From SAR324 cluster bacterium REDSEA-S27_B3 (GTDB lineage Bacteria > SAR324 > NAC60-12), in the NCBI GenBank assembly GCA_001627865.1, contig LUQO01000014.1, positions 1 to 62,406 of the forward strand: 62,406 nt of DNA, given 5' to 3'. The notes beneath the pieces were generated by a model. That model was not told the DNA's origin, searched no databases, and saw only the letters and a list, made by a program, of their open reading frames with translations. This document shows positions 35,954-43,860 of this stretch, one piece after another; within the stretch, counting starts at the first letter, position 1; each line of letters opens with the position of its first letter. The position numbers and the translations under genes were made by a program.

Positions 35954-36011
35954 CCCCCTCACCCCAACCCTCTCCCTGTGGGAGAGAGGGACCGCTTGCG
36001 GTGGGTGAGGG
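35954..36011. repeat. Palindromic intergenic repeat, copy 1
   Basis: Nested inverted repeat: outer arms CCCTCACCC/GGGTGAGGG and inner arms CCCTCTCCC/GGGAGAG, with a GGGACCG..GCGGTG linker. It is GC-rich in an AT-rich gap. A second copy of the same design lies at 37130-37188; the two bracket the cytochrome c gene. The design is like REP/MITE-type intergenic repeats seen in many proteobacteria. The rest of the 350-bp gap (35828-36179) shows no gene. Confidence 0.85.
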
Positions 36012-36179
36012 TCAATAATGCAAAGAATCAAATCTTTATTAGTAACCACTACTGTAGAAAATAATTATTCGAACTATAACAATCATTTTCATTATGCTGT
36101 TTAAGCTTCTAAATTCGAATGAAAATTTCCTATTGCAAACAAAATGATTTAGTCAATCTATCTAAACCGTAATACTGAA

Positions 36180-37091
36180 ATGATTAAAAGTTTTTTTATA
36201 AGTGTATTATTCCTGGTCCTCGCAACAAATCATGTATCTGCCGAACCATCGGTCGAAAGAGGCGAATACCTTGTACGCGGCCCGGCGGCCTGTGGTGGCT
36301 GCCATACTCCAATGGGTCCTTTGACTGACAACAAACACGACAAACGGATAGGGCCGATCCCAGGGATGGAAATGGCGGGACATGTGGGTGGGGACCCATT
36401 CGGTCAAGTCTCGTATACTAACCTCACTCCAGCCGGTCCAATTGCAGAATGGAGCGACAAGGAAGTGATCAGGGCCATCCGGGAAGGTGTACGTCCGGAT
36501 GGAAGTGTTGTTGGGCCCCCAATGCTAATGCCAATGTACAAGCATTTGTCGGACAATGACGCAAAATCTATTGTGATGTACCTGCGTACCCTGCCCGCAG
36601 TCAAAAACGATCTGCCTCCTTCCAAATACAACATGCCGCTGCCGCCGTCCTATGGTCCACCTGTTGGTCATGTAGCAGACATACCCAGGGAAAACAAGGT
36701 GGAGTATGGAGCTTACCTTTTTGGTCCGGTCGCACACTGCATAATTTGCCACAGTGACTGGGGGGAGGAAGGAGAAGGCATAATGGAGTTCTTCATAAAT
36801 TCGCCTGATTTTAAGGGACTCATGTCACTCCCCGGTCTTGGCCATGGAGGAATGGTAATGGAAGGGCCCTGGGGCAAAGCAGTTGCGGCCAACCTCACCA
36901 GTGACCCCACTGCGCTTGGACGATATACAGACGATGAGATCAAGAAGATGATCACTCATGGCGTCCATCCCAGCGGGATGAAACTGATGCCACCTATGCC
37001 TTATGAAAACTACGCGCTGATGACAGATGAGGACCTGGATGCTCTCATTACCTACATGCGCACTATACCTCCTCACCCTGTAAGTGACTAA
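36180..37091 (+). CDS. Secreted diheme cytochrome c
   Basis: 303 aa with a Sec signal (about 1-21, cleavage after VSA). Two CxxCH heme sites: CGGCH at 38-42 and CIICH at 187-191, each opening a class-I cytochrome c domain. Met ligands are probably in GPPMLMPMYKHLSD and in GMKLMPPMPYENY. The repeating YLVRGPAACGGCHTP / YGAYLFGPVAHCIICH layout and the MYLRTLP/TYMRTIPP domain ends resemble the cytochrome subunits of periplasmic alcohol/aldehyde or sugar dehydrogenases. It should pass electrons in the periplasm from a dehydrogenase to the respiratory chain. No dehydrogenase catalytic subunit is adjacent. It is bracketed by the palindromic repeats. Confidence 0.85.
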   Translation: MIKSFFISVLFLVLATNHVSAEPSVERGEYLVRGPAACGGCHTPMGPLTDNKHDKRIGPIPGMEMAGHVGGDPFGQVSYTNLTPAGPIAEWSDKEVIRAIREGVRPDGSVVGPPMLMPMYKHLSDNDAKSIVMYLRTLPAVKNDLPPSKYNMPLPPSYGPPVGHVADIPRENKVEYGAYLFGPVAHCIICHSDWGEEGEGIMEFFINSPDFKGLMSLPGLGHGGMVMEGPWGKAVAANLTSDPTALGRYTDDEIKKMITHGVHPSGMKLMPPMPYENYALMTDEDLDALITYMRTIPPHPVSD

Positions 37092-37129
37092 TATAAGGTT
37101 TTTAATTAAGAATTATGCACTCATTCTAT

Positions 37130-37188
37130 CCCCCTCACCCCAACCCTCTCACAGTGGGAGAGGAGGGACCGTAAGCGGTGGGTGAGGG
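37130..37188. repeat. Palindromic intergenic repeat, copy 2
   Basis: Same architecture as copy 1: CCCCTCACCCCAACCCTCTC at the left and GGGTGAGGGTCAA at the right, with inner GGGAGAGGAGGGACCG. Copies differ mainly in the inner arm and the linker. It lies 39 bp after the cytochrome c stop and could also act as a transcription stop. Confidence 0.85.
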
Positions 37189-37243
37189 TCAAGAAATAAA
37201 AAAATCAAATTTCGATTAGGAATCAATACATAAGAAAATAATC

Positions 37244-37654
37244 ATGCGAATAATAACCATCATACTCATTCTGCTGTTTTTGCCACTTTATCTAAATGCT
37301 GGGGATACCCCTTCTCCGGAAGGCGCAAAAGCTTATTTCATTGATCTCAAGGATGGTGATACAGTCAAGTCACCTTTGCTTATCCGTTTTGGACTGACTG
37401 AACAAATGGGCATTGCACCAGCTTTAGCTGACTGGCCGGACACAGGTCACTTCCACCTGCTGATTAACACCAAATCTCCCAACCCCAACAAACCAATTTC
37501 CAACAAACACCTTCATTTGCACAAAGGTCAGACTGAGGCAACAGTGGAACTCAAGCAAGGCCAAAATACTCTCCAGATCGTAATGGGCGACTACTCTCAC
37601 ATTCCACACGATCCTCCTGTGATGTCAGAACGTATCACTGTCACAGTAGAGTAA
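37244..37654 (+). CDS. Secreted DUF4399 protein
   Basis: 136 aa with a signal peptide (about 1-19, cleavage after LNA). The segments EQMGIAPALADWPDTGHFHLLI, KGQTEATVELKQGQNTLQIVMGDYSHIPHDPPVMS match the DUF4399 domain, an all-beta domain with conserved His residues (GHFH, SHIPHDPP) that may bind metal. The function is not known. It follows the cytochrome c gene by about 150 bp with a repeat in between, and no clear operon link to the downstream block is visible. Confidence 0.82.
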   Translation: MRIITIILILLFLPLYLNAGDTPSPEGAKAYFIDLKDGDTVKSPLLIRFGLTEQMGIAPALADWPDTGHFHLLINTKSPNPNKPISNKHLHLHKGQTEATVELKQGQNTLQIVMGDYSHIPHDPPVMSERITVTVE

Positions 37655-37749
37655 CATAATTACTGCAATGGAATATTAAATTCACAGCTTCGAGAAAACT
37701 CAATTCATTGTCAATTGAAAAAAAGGAATGGATTACTTTCTTATTTTTC

Positions 37750-37778
37750 TTGAAACTTGTTGAATTTGCTGGCACAAT
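37750..37778 (+). promoter_or_regulatory. Promoter of the ADH / Mo-hydroxylase / TTT operon
   Basis: TTGAAA and CACAAT are separated by 17 bases. The expected start point (about 37785) lies just ahead of the inverted repeat at 37798-37817. Confidence 0.5.
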
Positions 37779-37797
37779 TCACTAATTGTCCAAACTT

Positions 37798-37817
37798 AAA
37801 TCACGAAATCGTGATTT
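37798..37817. promoter_or_regulatory. Perfect 20-bp inverted repeat, likely operator
   Basis: AAATCACG-AAAT-CGTGATTT is a perfect 8+4+8 inverted repeat located in the leader of the catabolic operon, just downstream of the predicted start point and 32 bp before the alcohol-dehydrogenase ATG. Size and position suit a dimeric repressor. No second copy was noticed elsewhere in the window. Confidence 0.6.
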
Positions 37818-37849
37818 TTCAACCAAAACTGCATTCCATATTTAATCAC

Positions 37850-38962
37850 ATGACATCAGCAGCAATTCAAGAATTTCAGATTCCGGAAAGAATGCAAGCC
37901 TGGGTGCTTGGTGAACCGGATGAGATAATTCTCACTGAAAAAAATGTGCCTGAACCCGGCCAGGCGGAAGTTCTTGTTAGAATTGACGCCATTGCGGTTT
38001 GTGCCACAGACCTTGAGATCATCAGCCATGGACTGCCGGCCATCATCAACGGTGGTGATCCGTTCAACAAGAATTTTACCCCGGGGCATGAATACATGGG
38101 AACTGTTGTGAAACTTGGTCCAAACGTTGATGAATTCAGGCCTGGAGACCGTGTAACAGTTGAAATACACGCCGGCTGCGGACGATGCCCCCGTTGCAGA
38201 GAGGGTATGTATACTTCATGCCTGAATTACGGTCATCCTGAAAAAGGACATCGGGCAAACGGATTTACCACAGACGGAGGATTTACACATTATGCTATCA
38301 ATAATATCAATACTCTGGTGCATGTGTCGGACAAAATGAGTGATGAAGAAGCAACACTGGTGGTAACTGCCGGCACGGCCATGTATGGCTTGGATGTGAT
38401 GGGGGGACTTATTGCCGGAGAAGGTGTGGTGGTGACAGGTCCCGGCCCAATCGGTTTAATGGGTGTGGCGGTAGCAAAGGCCATGGGAGCGCAGCCGGTG
38501 ATACTTACCGGAACAAGGAACAGCCGCCTGGAGATGGGCACAAAGCTTGGTGCGAATAATGTTGTCAATATCCGTAAAGAAGATCCGGTTGAAGCTGTAA
38601 TGAAAATTACTGAAGGAAGAGGAGTACATTATGTACTGGAATGTTCCGGAGCTGCTGATGCTGTTAACGAAGCTGCCCTTATGGTTAACCGAGGCGGCCG
38701 CATCTGCATGGCGGCTTTCCCTCAAAATCCTGTTCCGGTGGATCTGGCACATCTTGTCCGGAACAACATTTATTTATTCGGAATCCGTGGAGAAGGAAAG
38801 AGCGGAACTCACAGGGCAGCAGCATTTATGGAGCAGGGGCGGTTTGACGCAACCATGATTCACACCCATACTTTCCCATTTGAAGAAGTCCCGACTGCGC
38901 TTAAGTATGCACGTGAACGCATAGAAGACGCCATTAAGGTGGTGGTAAAAATGAATCATTAA
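37850..38962 (+). CDS. Zinc-dependent medium-chain alcohol/polyol dehydrogenase
   Basis: 370 aa from the ATG at 37850. The frame is open to an upstream TTG at 37757, but that would put the palindromic operator inside the gene and add residues unlike the family. Catalytic zinc ligands are Cys51 (VCATD), His80 and Glu81 (GHEYMG); the structural zinc Cys are 110, 113, 116 and 124 (CGRCPRCREGMYTSC). The Rossmann motif is GPGPIG. The group is closest to sorbitol, threonine or similar polyol dehydrogenases, oxidising a secondary alcohol with NAD. It is the first gene of a nine-gene co-directional run and starts the pathway or handles an intermediate (inference). Confidence 0.85.
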   Translation: MTSAAIQEFQIPERMQAWVLGEPDEIILTEKNVPEPGQAEVLVRIDAIAVCATDLEIISHGLPAIINGGDPFNKNFTPGHEYMGTVVKLGPNVDEFRPGDRVTVEIHAGCGRCPRCREGMYTSCLNYGHPEKGHRANGFTTDGGFTHYAINNINTLVHVSDKMSDEEATLVVTAGTAMYGLDVMGGLIAGEGVVVTGPGPIGLMGVAVAKAMGAQPVILTGTRNSRLEMGTKLGANNVVNIRKEDPVEAVMKITEGRGVHYVLECSGAADAVNEAALMVNRGGRICMAAFPQNPVPVDLAHLVRNNIYLFGIRGEGKSGTHRAAAFMEQGRFDATMIHTHTFPFEEVPTALKYARERIEDAIKVVVKMNH

Positions 38963-38975
38963 GTATCGGGCCGGT

Positions 38976-39902
38976 ATGCTTTACTGTGATCATTATCATG
39001 TCCCGCAAACACTTGATGAGGCATTCGACCTGATTCAGATAAACCACGACAGGCACAAAGTGCTTGCAGGCGCAACAGACTTGTTGCCTTGGGCTCGTGA
39101 AGGCCGTGCAGGTGACGTAAACTTCGAAGCAGTTATTGACATCACCAAAATTGCTGATTTGAGCAAATGGGAGCTCCATGGAAGCAGAGTTAGTCTTGGG
39201 GCAAATGTGACAATGTCACAATTATTGAACAACCCGTTTCTCAGAAAACATATACCGATAATGGCCAAAAGTGCGATCTGGTTTGCTGATGACCAGATCA
39301 GGGAACAGGCGACATTGGCGGGAAACCTTATAAATGCATCACCAGCCGCTGACTCTACTCCACCGATGCTGGCAATGAACGCCGAAATTATACTGGATCG
39401 TAAACTCAATGGAAAATTCATGCAGCGTAAAATGTCGCTGGATGAGTTCGTAACAGGTCCGGGAAAAACAAAACTGGAAGAAGGTGAATTGCTAACACGG
39501 GTAATATGTGATTCAATGCCTGAATATGGATCAGCATTTGAGAAGGTTGGACACAGAAGATCGCTAGTTATTTCAACGGTGTGCCTGGCTGCTTTAATAC
39601 GGTTAACTGAGGATGGTACGAAGTTTAAAGATGTCAGGTTAGCGTTGGGTGGTACAGGCCCGGTGCCTGTCCGTCTACATGAATCAGAAGCCTGCCTTAT
39701 AAATCAGACAGTAGAAACAGAATTAATCAATAAATCAGCAAATTTAGCAATCAAACATGTAAACTCAAGGACCAGACAGGATTACCGTCGTGAAGTGGTA
39801 TTTAATTTTGTGAAACGTGGTATAATGGAAGCAATCAAAGATTTCAACAAAGCCTGTACTGAAATCAAAAATGATATCCAACCAGGGATTGACCATGGCT
39901 AG
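38976..39902 (+). CDS. Mo-hydroxylase FAD subunit (CoxM/XdhB-like)
   Basis: 308 aa. FAD-binding PCMH-type domain with HKVLAGATDLLPWAREGR and LAGNLINASPAADSTPPMLAM-like contacts (TLAGNLINASPAADS), followed by the C-terminal CO-dehydrogenase flavoprotein domain (VGHRRSLVISTVCLAALIRL; VRLALGGTGPVPVRL). It passes electrons from the Fe-S clusters to the acceptor. It starts 14 bp after the alcohol dehydrogenase and overlaps the next gene by 8 bp. The typical family order is FAD, Fe-S, Mo (or Mo last); here FAD comes first and the other two are joined. Confidence 0.88.
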   Translation: MLYCDHYHVPQTLDEAFDLIQINHDRHKVLAGATDLLPWAREGRAGDVNFEAVIDITKIADLSKWELHGSRVSLGANVTMSQLLNNPFLRKHIPIMAKSAIWFADDQIREQATLAGNLINASPAADSTPPMLAMNAEIILDRKLNGKFMQRKMSLDEFVTGPGKTKLEEGELLTRVICDSMPEYGSAFEKVGHRRSLVISTVCLAALIRLTEDGTKFKDVRLALGGTGPVPVRLHESEACLINQTVETELINKSANLAIKHVNSRTRQDYRREVVFNFVKRGIMEAIKDFNKACTEIKNDIQPGIDHG

Positions 39903-41775
39903 TTTCGAGATACAAATGACGGTTAATGGACGTGAGGTCAGGCAGCCTGTCTCTCCGCACCTGAGACTGCTGGATTTTCTGCGGGAAGAACTGCACTGGA
40001 CCGGCAGCAAGGAAGGATGTGGTGCAGGGGAATGCGGCAGCTGTTCCGTTTTTGTTGATGGCGTGCTTATGAAAAGCTGTCTGATGCCTGTTGCAAAAGC
40101 ACAGCACACGGAAATTGAAACCATTGAAGGTCTTGAGGAACAGGGGAAGCTGAGTGTTCTCCAGCAGGCTTTTCAGAAAATGGGTGCAAGTCAGTGCGGC
40201 TACTGCATTCCCGGCATGATGATGGCCGCGACTGCCGCACTGAAGACAAACCCCCATGCAGACCGTGAGGAAATCAAGGAAAGGCTTGGTGGCAACATCT
40301 GCCGCTGCACAGGTTATCAGAAAATATTTGATGCTACGGAACTGGCTCGTGATGTTATGAATGACAAACTCCCGACTAAGACACTGGAGGAAGAAACAGA
40401 ACAGGAATCATACATCGGCAGCAGCTCATTCAGGCTGGATACATCAGGCAAAGTCACAGGCGCATTGAAATATGCCGGAGACATGGTCATGCCTCAGATG
40501 CTGCACATGCAGGTTCTGCGCAGCCCCTTCCCACATGCAGAAATACTTGAAATTGACACATCAGACGCAGAAGCCATGTCCGGGGTTGAAGCAGTGGTTA
40601 CCTGCATTGATGTTCCTGGAATTGACGGATTTGGAGTTTTCAAAGACGACCAGCCGGTTCTTGCAAGAGATAAAGTACGCTATGTGGGTGAAGCAGTTGC
40701 TGCTGTAGCCGCAGAAGATCTTATAACAGCAAAGGACGCACTCAAAAGAATAAAGGTTCAGTATAAACAGCTGCCTGTACTCACAAAACCTGAAGAGGCA
40801 ATTAAAACAGGTGCAGCAATTGTTCATGATGATGTTCCGGACAACATTGTGATGCACATCCCGATTCGCAAGGGCAATGTGGAAAAGGCAATGATAGAAT
40901 CTGATTATGTGATAGAAGAAAGCTATTATACGCAGCCTGTTGAACATGCCTACCTTGAACCTGAAGCAGGACTGGCATATCTGGACTCGGATGGAACCCT
41001 GGTTATTCAATCTCCAAGTCAGAACATTACTCACCATCGTCATAAGCTGGCAAAAATCCTGGATATGCCTGTAAACAAAGTCAGGATGATCATGTCCGCT
41101 GTTGGAGGTGGTTTCGGCGGCAAAGAGGACATGCATTACCAGGGGATCCTTGCACTGGCGGTACTGAAATGCAGAAGACCTGTGCGCTATGTTTTCACAA
41201 GAGAAGAATCAATAATTGCTTCAGCGAAACGCCATCCTTTCAGTATCAATTATCAGCTGGGACTGAATCGGGACGGACTCATCCAGGCATCAAGAATACA
41301 CATGCTGTCTGATGCCGGAGCATACAACTGTTCAACGGAAGGAGTGATGCGCAAGGCGGCAATTCTGGGTGCCGGGCCATACGCCATCGAAAACCTGATG
41401 GTTGACGCCATTGGCGTCTACACAAACAACACTCCAAACGGTGCCATGAGAACATTTGGCGCAATGCAGTCTCAGTTTGCCACAGAATGCCACCTCGACC
41501 TTTGTGCTGAGACACTAAAAATGGATCCGGTTGAACTGCGTCGTATAAATTTCCTCAGGCAAGGAGATGAAACACATACTCGCCAGAAACTGGAATCGGT
41601 CAGTATGCTCGAGGTTTTCGATTCAGCTTTGGATATCTCACAATGGGAGTCTGGAATCTCCAATTCCCGTGGTGCTACACGCTCTGACCTGGGTCTGTCA
41701 GGGAATCGCCCACCCTGTACCCTTGGTGCACGGCAATTCCAGCATGAAACAGTTTCAGCAGGACAGTCAGCATGA
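39895..41775 (+). CDS. Mo-hydroxylase: fused [2Fe-2S] subunit and N-terminal part of the Mo-binding subunit
   Basis: 626 aa from the ATG at 39895 (AGGG upstream; an earlier in-frame ATG at 39871 has none). Residues 1-160 are a CoxS-like Fe-S subunit: Cys42, 47, 50, 62 (plant-type cluster) and Cys101, 104, 136, 138 (second cluster, QCGYCIPGMMM and NICRCTGYQ). Residues about 175-600 are the first two thirds of the Mo-cofactor subunit, with GGGFGGKED (404-412) and NGAMRTFGAMQSQ. The Mo-domain chain stops early. The last 35-40 residues are unlike the family, and the remainder is in another frame at 41772. Total of both parts is about 50 residues longer than usual. Fusion of Fe-S with Mo subunits is known but uncommon. 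Substrate is probably an aldehyde or a heteroaromatic compound. Confidence 0.82.
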   Translation: MASFEIQMTVNGREVRQPVSPHLRLLDFLREELHWTGSKEGCGAGECGSCSVFVDGVLMKSCLMPVAKAQHTEIETIEGLEEQGKLSVLQQAFQKMGASQCGYCIPGMMMAATAALKTNPHADREEIKERLGGNICRCTGYQKIFDATELARDVMNDKLPTKTLEEETEQESYIGSSSFRLDTSGKVTGALKYAGDMVMPQMLHMQVLRSPFPHAEILEIDTSDAEAMSGVEAVVTCIDVPGIDGFGVFKDDQPVLARDKVRYVGEAVAAVAAEDLITAKDALKRIKVQYKQLPVLTKPEEAIKTGAAIVHDDVPDNIVMHIPIRKGNVEKAMIESDYVIEESYYTQPVEHAYLEPEAGLAYLDSDGTLVIQSPSQNITHHRHKLAKILDMPVNKVRMIMSAVGGGFGGKEDMHYQGILALAVLKCRRPVRYVFTREESIIASAKRHPFSINYQLGLNRDGLIQASRIHMLSDAGAYNCSTEGVMRKAAILGAGPYAIENLMVDAIGVYTNNTPNGAMRTFGAMQSQFATECHLDLCAETLKMDPVELRRINFLRQGDETHTRQKLESVSMLEVFDSALDISQWESGISNSRGATRSDLGLSGNRPPCTLGARQFQHETVSAGQSA

Positions 41776-42818
41776 ATGCGCCACTGCGTAAATATTCCAG
41801 GCATAAGAGAGGCCGCGGCGTGGCGGCCGCATGGTATGGCATTGCCAGGACTGCAACCATTGACCGTGCAGGGGCCTGGGCGGAACTGGATGATGGCGGT
41901 ACAGCCAAAATTATTACAGGCGTAACTGAAATTGGTGAAGGAATCCTGACTGTGCTGGCTCAAATTGCAGCAGATGAACTGGGAATTCGACCGCAGGATG
42001 TAACCATTGGAGACAACGACACGGCACGTTCCCCGGAAGCCGCTCACGCGGGGGCAACCAGACAGACATACATGATTGGCAATGCTGTTGCCCTGGCATG
42101 CAGGGAAGCACGTAAAAGACTTGTAAAGGAACTGGCCCATGAATGGGAGATTGCTGAGGATGATATCAACTGCTCCAACAGAATGGTCAGTACAGTGGAC
42201 AAAAGCCGCTGTATTACTATGTCTGAGGCTGTTGATATCTGCAAAAACAAAGGAGTGGTTCCGGTTGGCAGCGGATCATTCACCGCAAATCACACAGGTC
42301 TTGATCCGGAAGACGGCAGTGGAAGTCCCTGGCAGGCATATGTTTATGGTGCACAGGTGGCTGAAGTAGAAGTTGATACTGAAACAGGAGAAGTCCAGGT
42401 TCTTGGCGTATGGGCTTCGCATGATGTTGGCAGGGCCGTCAACCCCCAAGGTGTAGAAGGTCAGATCGAGGGTGGTGTTGTGATGGCCGTGGGTCAAACA
42501 TTGATGGAAGATTATAAACAGGCGGATGGCTATCCTTCCACTATGAACCTCGCAAAATATATACTGCCTACCAGCCTTGATGTTCCCCAGGTTACTTCAG
42601 CCATTGTTGAAGATCCTGATCCTTTGAGTCCGCTTGGGGTCAAGGGAATTGGCGAACCATCCATGATCCCCACTGCTCCGGCTATCATAAATGCAATTTA
42701 TGATGCCGTGGGAGTGAGGATTCATTCACTTCCGGCAACGCCGGAAAAAGTGCTTGCTGCACTACGGGATAAGCAAAAAAGTGCGGATTCAGAAGAAATG
42801 CAGGCACAATCGTTTTAA
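41772..42818 (+). CDS. Mo-hydroxylase: C-terminal part of the Mo-binding subunit, separate frame
   Basis: 348 aa. It begins at an ATGA that overlaps the previous stop by 4 bp. From about residue 12 (KRGRGVAAAWYGIA) it follows the Mo subunit: TEIGEGILTVLAQIAADELG (with Glu where many have Gln in GxG), GATRQTYMIGNAV, and KGIGEP with the conserved catalytic Glu295. The pair would make up one active site only if both pieces associate, or if the frame is joined by slippage. Alternatives are a sequencing error and a recent frameshift. Both halves keep all motifs and normal codon use, which argues against a decayed gene. Confidence 0.82.
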   Translation: MNAPLRKYSRHKRGRGVAAAWYGIARTATIDRAGAWAELDDGGTAKIITGVTEIGEGILTVLAQIAADELGIRPQDVTIGDNDTARSPEAAHAGATRQTYMIGNAVALACREARKRLVKELAHEWEIAEDDINCSNRMVSTVDKSRCITMSEAVDICKNKGVVPVGSGSFTANHTGLDPEDGSGSPWQAYVYGAQVAEVEVDTETGEVQVLGVWASHDVGRAVNPQGVEGQIEGGVVMAVGQTLMEDYKQADGYPSTMNLAKYILPTSLDVPQVTSAIVEDPDPLSPLGVKGIGEPSMIPTAPAIINAIYDAVGVRIHSLPATPEKVLAALRDKQKSADSEEMQAQSF

Positions 42819-42837
42819 TCAGTAATAAGGAGAAAAT

Positions 42838-43803
42838 ATGAGCACACTAAAGAAAATGTTAAGCCATGCTATGGCTTATATGTATCTTATCGTTTTTGCC
42901 GCAACAGCAACAGCAGGATTTCCTGACCGTCCGATTGAATTCATAATACCATTCGGTGCAGGAGGAGGCGCAGATATCGAAGGAAGACTGCTGGCAAAGG
43001 AAATGAGCAGCATCCTTGGTGTGCCACTGACTCCAATCAACAAGCCTGGAGCCGGAGGCGCAATTACATACACATACATTGTCAATTCAAAACCGAACGG
43101 TTACACAATAGGCTGGAATTCAACTTCTGTCCTGACAACAACTAACCTGGGAAACACTGATTTTGATTATGATGCCATGGACCACATTGGTCGGGTTGAA
43201 TACCAGCCCCAACCGTTTGTTGTCAAAGCTGACTCATCCTGGAAAAGCTTTAATGATTTTGTAAACGACTGTAGAAAAAATCCTGATACTTACAAAATCG
43301 CCAATTCCGGTACAGGGAGCTCCACCCATACTGCCGCAATTGCAATCATGAATGCCATCAACTGCAAGGTGATTCACCTTCCAAAAGGCATTAAAGGCCG
43401 AAATGCTTCTGTTTTAAGCGGTGAAGCTGATGCCATGGTTGCGCCTTTGACTGGAGCAATCAGGCTTTCAAAAGCAGGGAAACTCCGGATTCTTGCCGTT
43501 CCAAGTTCAAAACGCAACGCTGTGATTCCGGATGTACCGACTATGGGGGAACTTGGTTATAATGCAGACTTGGATCTGTTCCGTGGACTTTCTGTTGCTC
43601 CCGGAACACCTCAATCCATCAAGGACAAGCTGTTTGAGGCAATGAGCAGTGCTGCTAATTCCAAGGCATTTAAGGGACTTGCCAAAAAGAAGGGTTTCAC
43701 AATTGATCCAATGGGTCCGGCAGCTTTTACAACATTCCTAAGCAGCGAGGACAAAAAAGTTAAAAATATCTTCAAAGGGGCCAATCTCTACAAGTCAAAA
43801 TAA
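42838..43803 (+). CDS. tctC: Tripartite tricarboxylate transporter binding protein (TctC/Bug family)
   Basis: 321 aa with a Sec signal (about 1-30). The mature start FPDRPIEFIIPFGAGGGADIEGRLLAKEM is the TctC hallmark, with KPGAGGAITYTYIV following. AAGGAG precedes the ATG. Proteins of this group capture carboxylates (citrate, tartrate, aromatic acids, lactobionate and others). The gene heads a TctC-B-A set directly after the Mo-hydroxylase genes. A strong hairpin follows it. The ligand is expected to be an organic acid handled by the surrounding enzymes. Confidence 0.9.
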   Translation: MSTLKKMLSHAMAYMYLIVFAATATAGFPDRPIEFIIPFGAGGGADIEGRLLAKEMSSILGVPLTPINKPGAGGAITYTYIVNSKPNGYTIGWNSTSVLTTTNLGNTDFDYDAMDHIGRVEYQPQPFVVKADSSWKSFNDFVNDCRKNPDTYKIANSGTGSSTHTAAIAIMNAINCKVIHLPKGIKGRNASVLSGEADAMVAPLTGAIRLSKAGKLRILAVPSSKRNAVIPDVPTMGELGYNADLDLFRGLSVAPGTPQSIKDKLFEAMSSAANSKAFKGLAKKKGFTIDPMGPAAFTTFLSSEDKKVKNIFKGANLYKSK

Positions 43804-43824
43804 CTAACCTCATCCCACTAATAG

Positions 43825-43850
43825 GGCGGTCATGAGTCAGAATGACCGCC
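43825..43850 (+). terminator. Intercistronic terminator-like hairpin between tctC and tctB
   Basis: GGCGGTCAT and ATGACCGCC pair perfectly (9 bp, 8-base loop) and are followed by TTCCCCTTTT. The tctB ATG begins right after this T-rich tail, with no Shine-Dalgarno, so read-through transcripts start tctB translation directly behind the stem. Confidence 0.8.
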
Positions 43851-43860
43851 TTCCCCTTTT

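Noticed and set aside
35941..37200. CRISPR-like array from the repeated GC-rich blocks
   Set aside because: There are only two copies, spaced by a whole gene, with internal dyad symmetry; no cas genes are present.
37757..37849. N-terminal extension of the alcohol dehydrogenase from a TTG
   Set aside because: It would contain the promoter -10 region and the palindrome and has no family similarity.
41567..41791. A third frame of 74 aa spanning the split in the Mo subunit, as a possible bridge
   Set aside because: Its translation shows no Mo-subunit motif and ends in a stop, so it does not restore the missing joint by itself.
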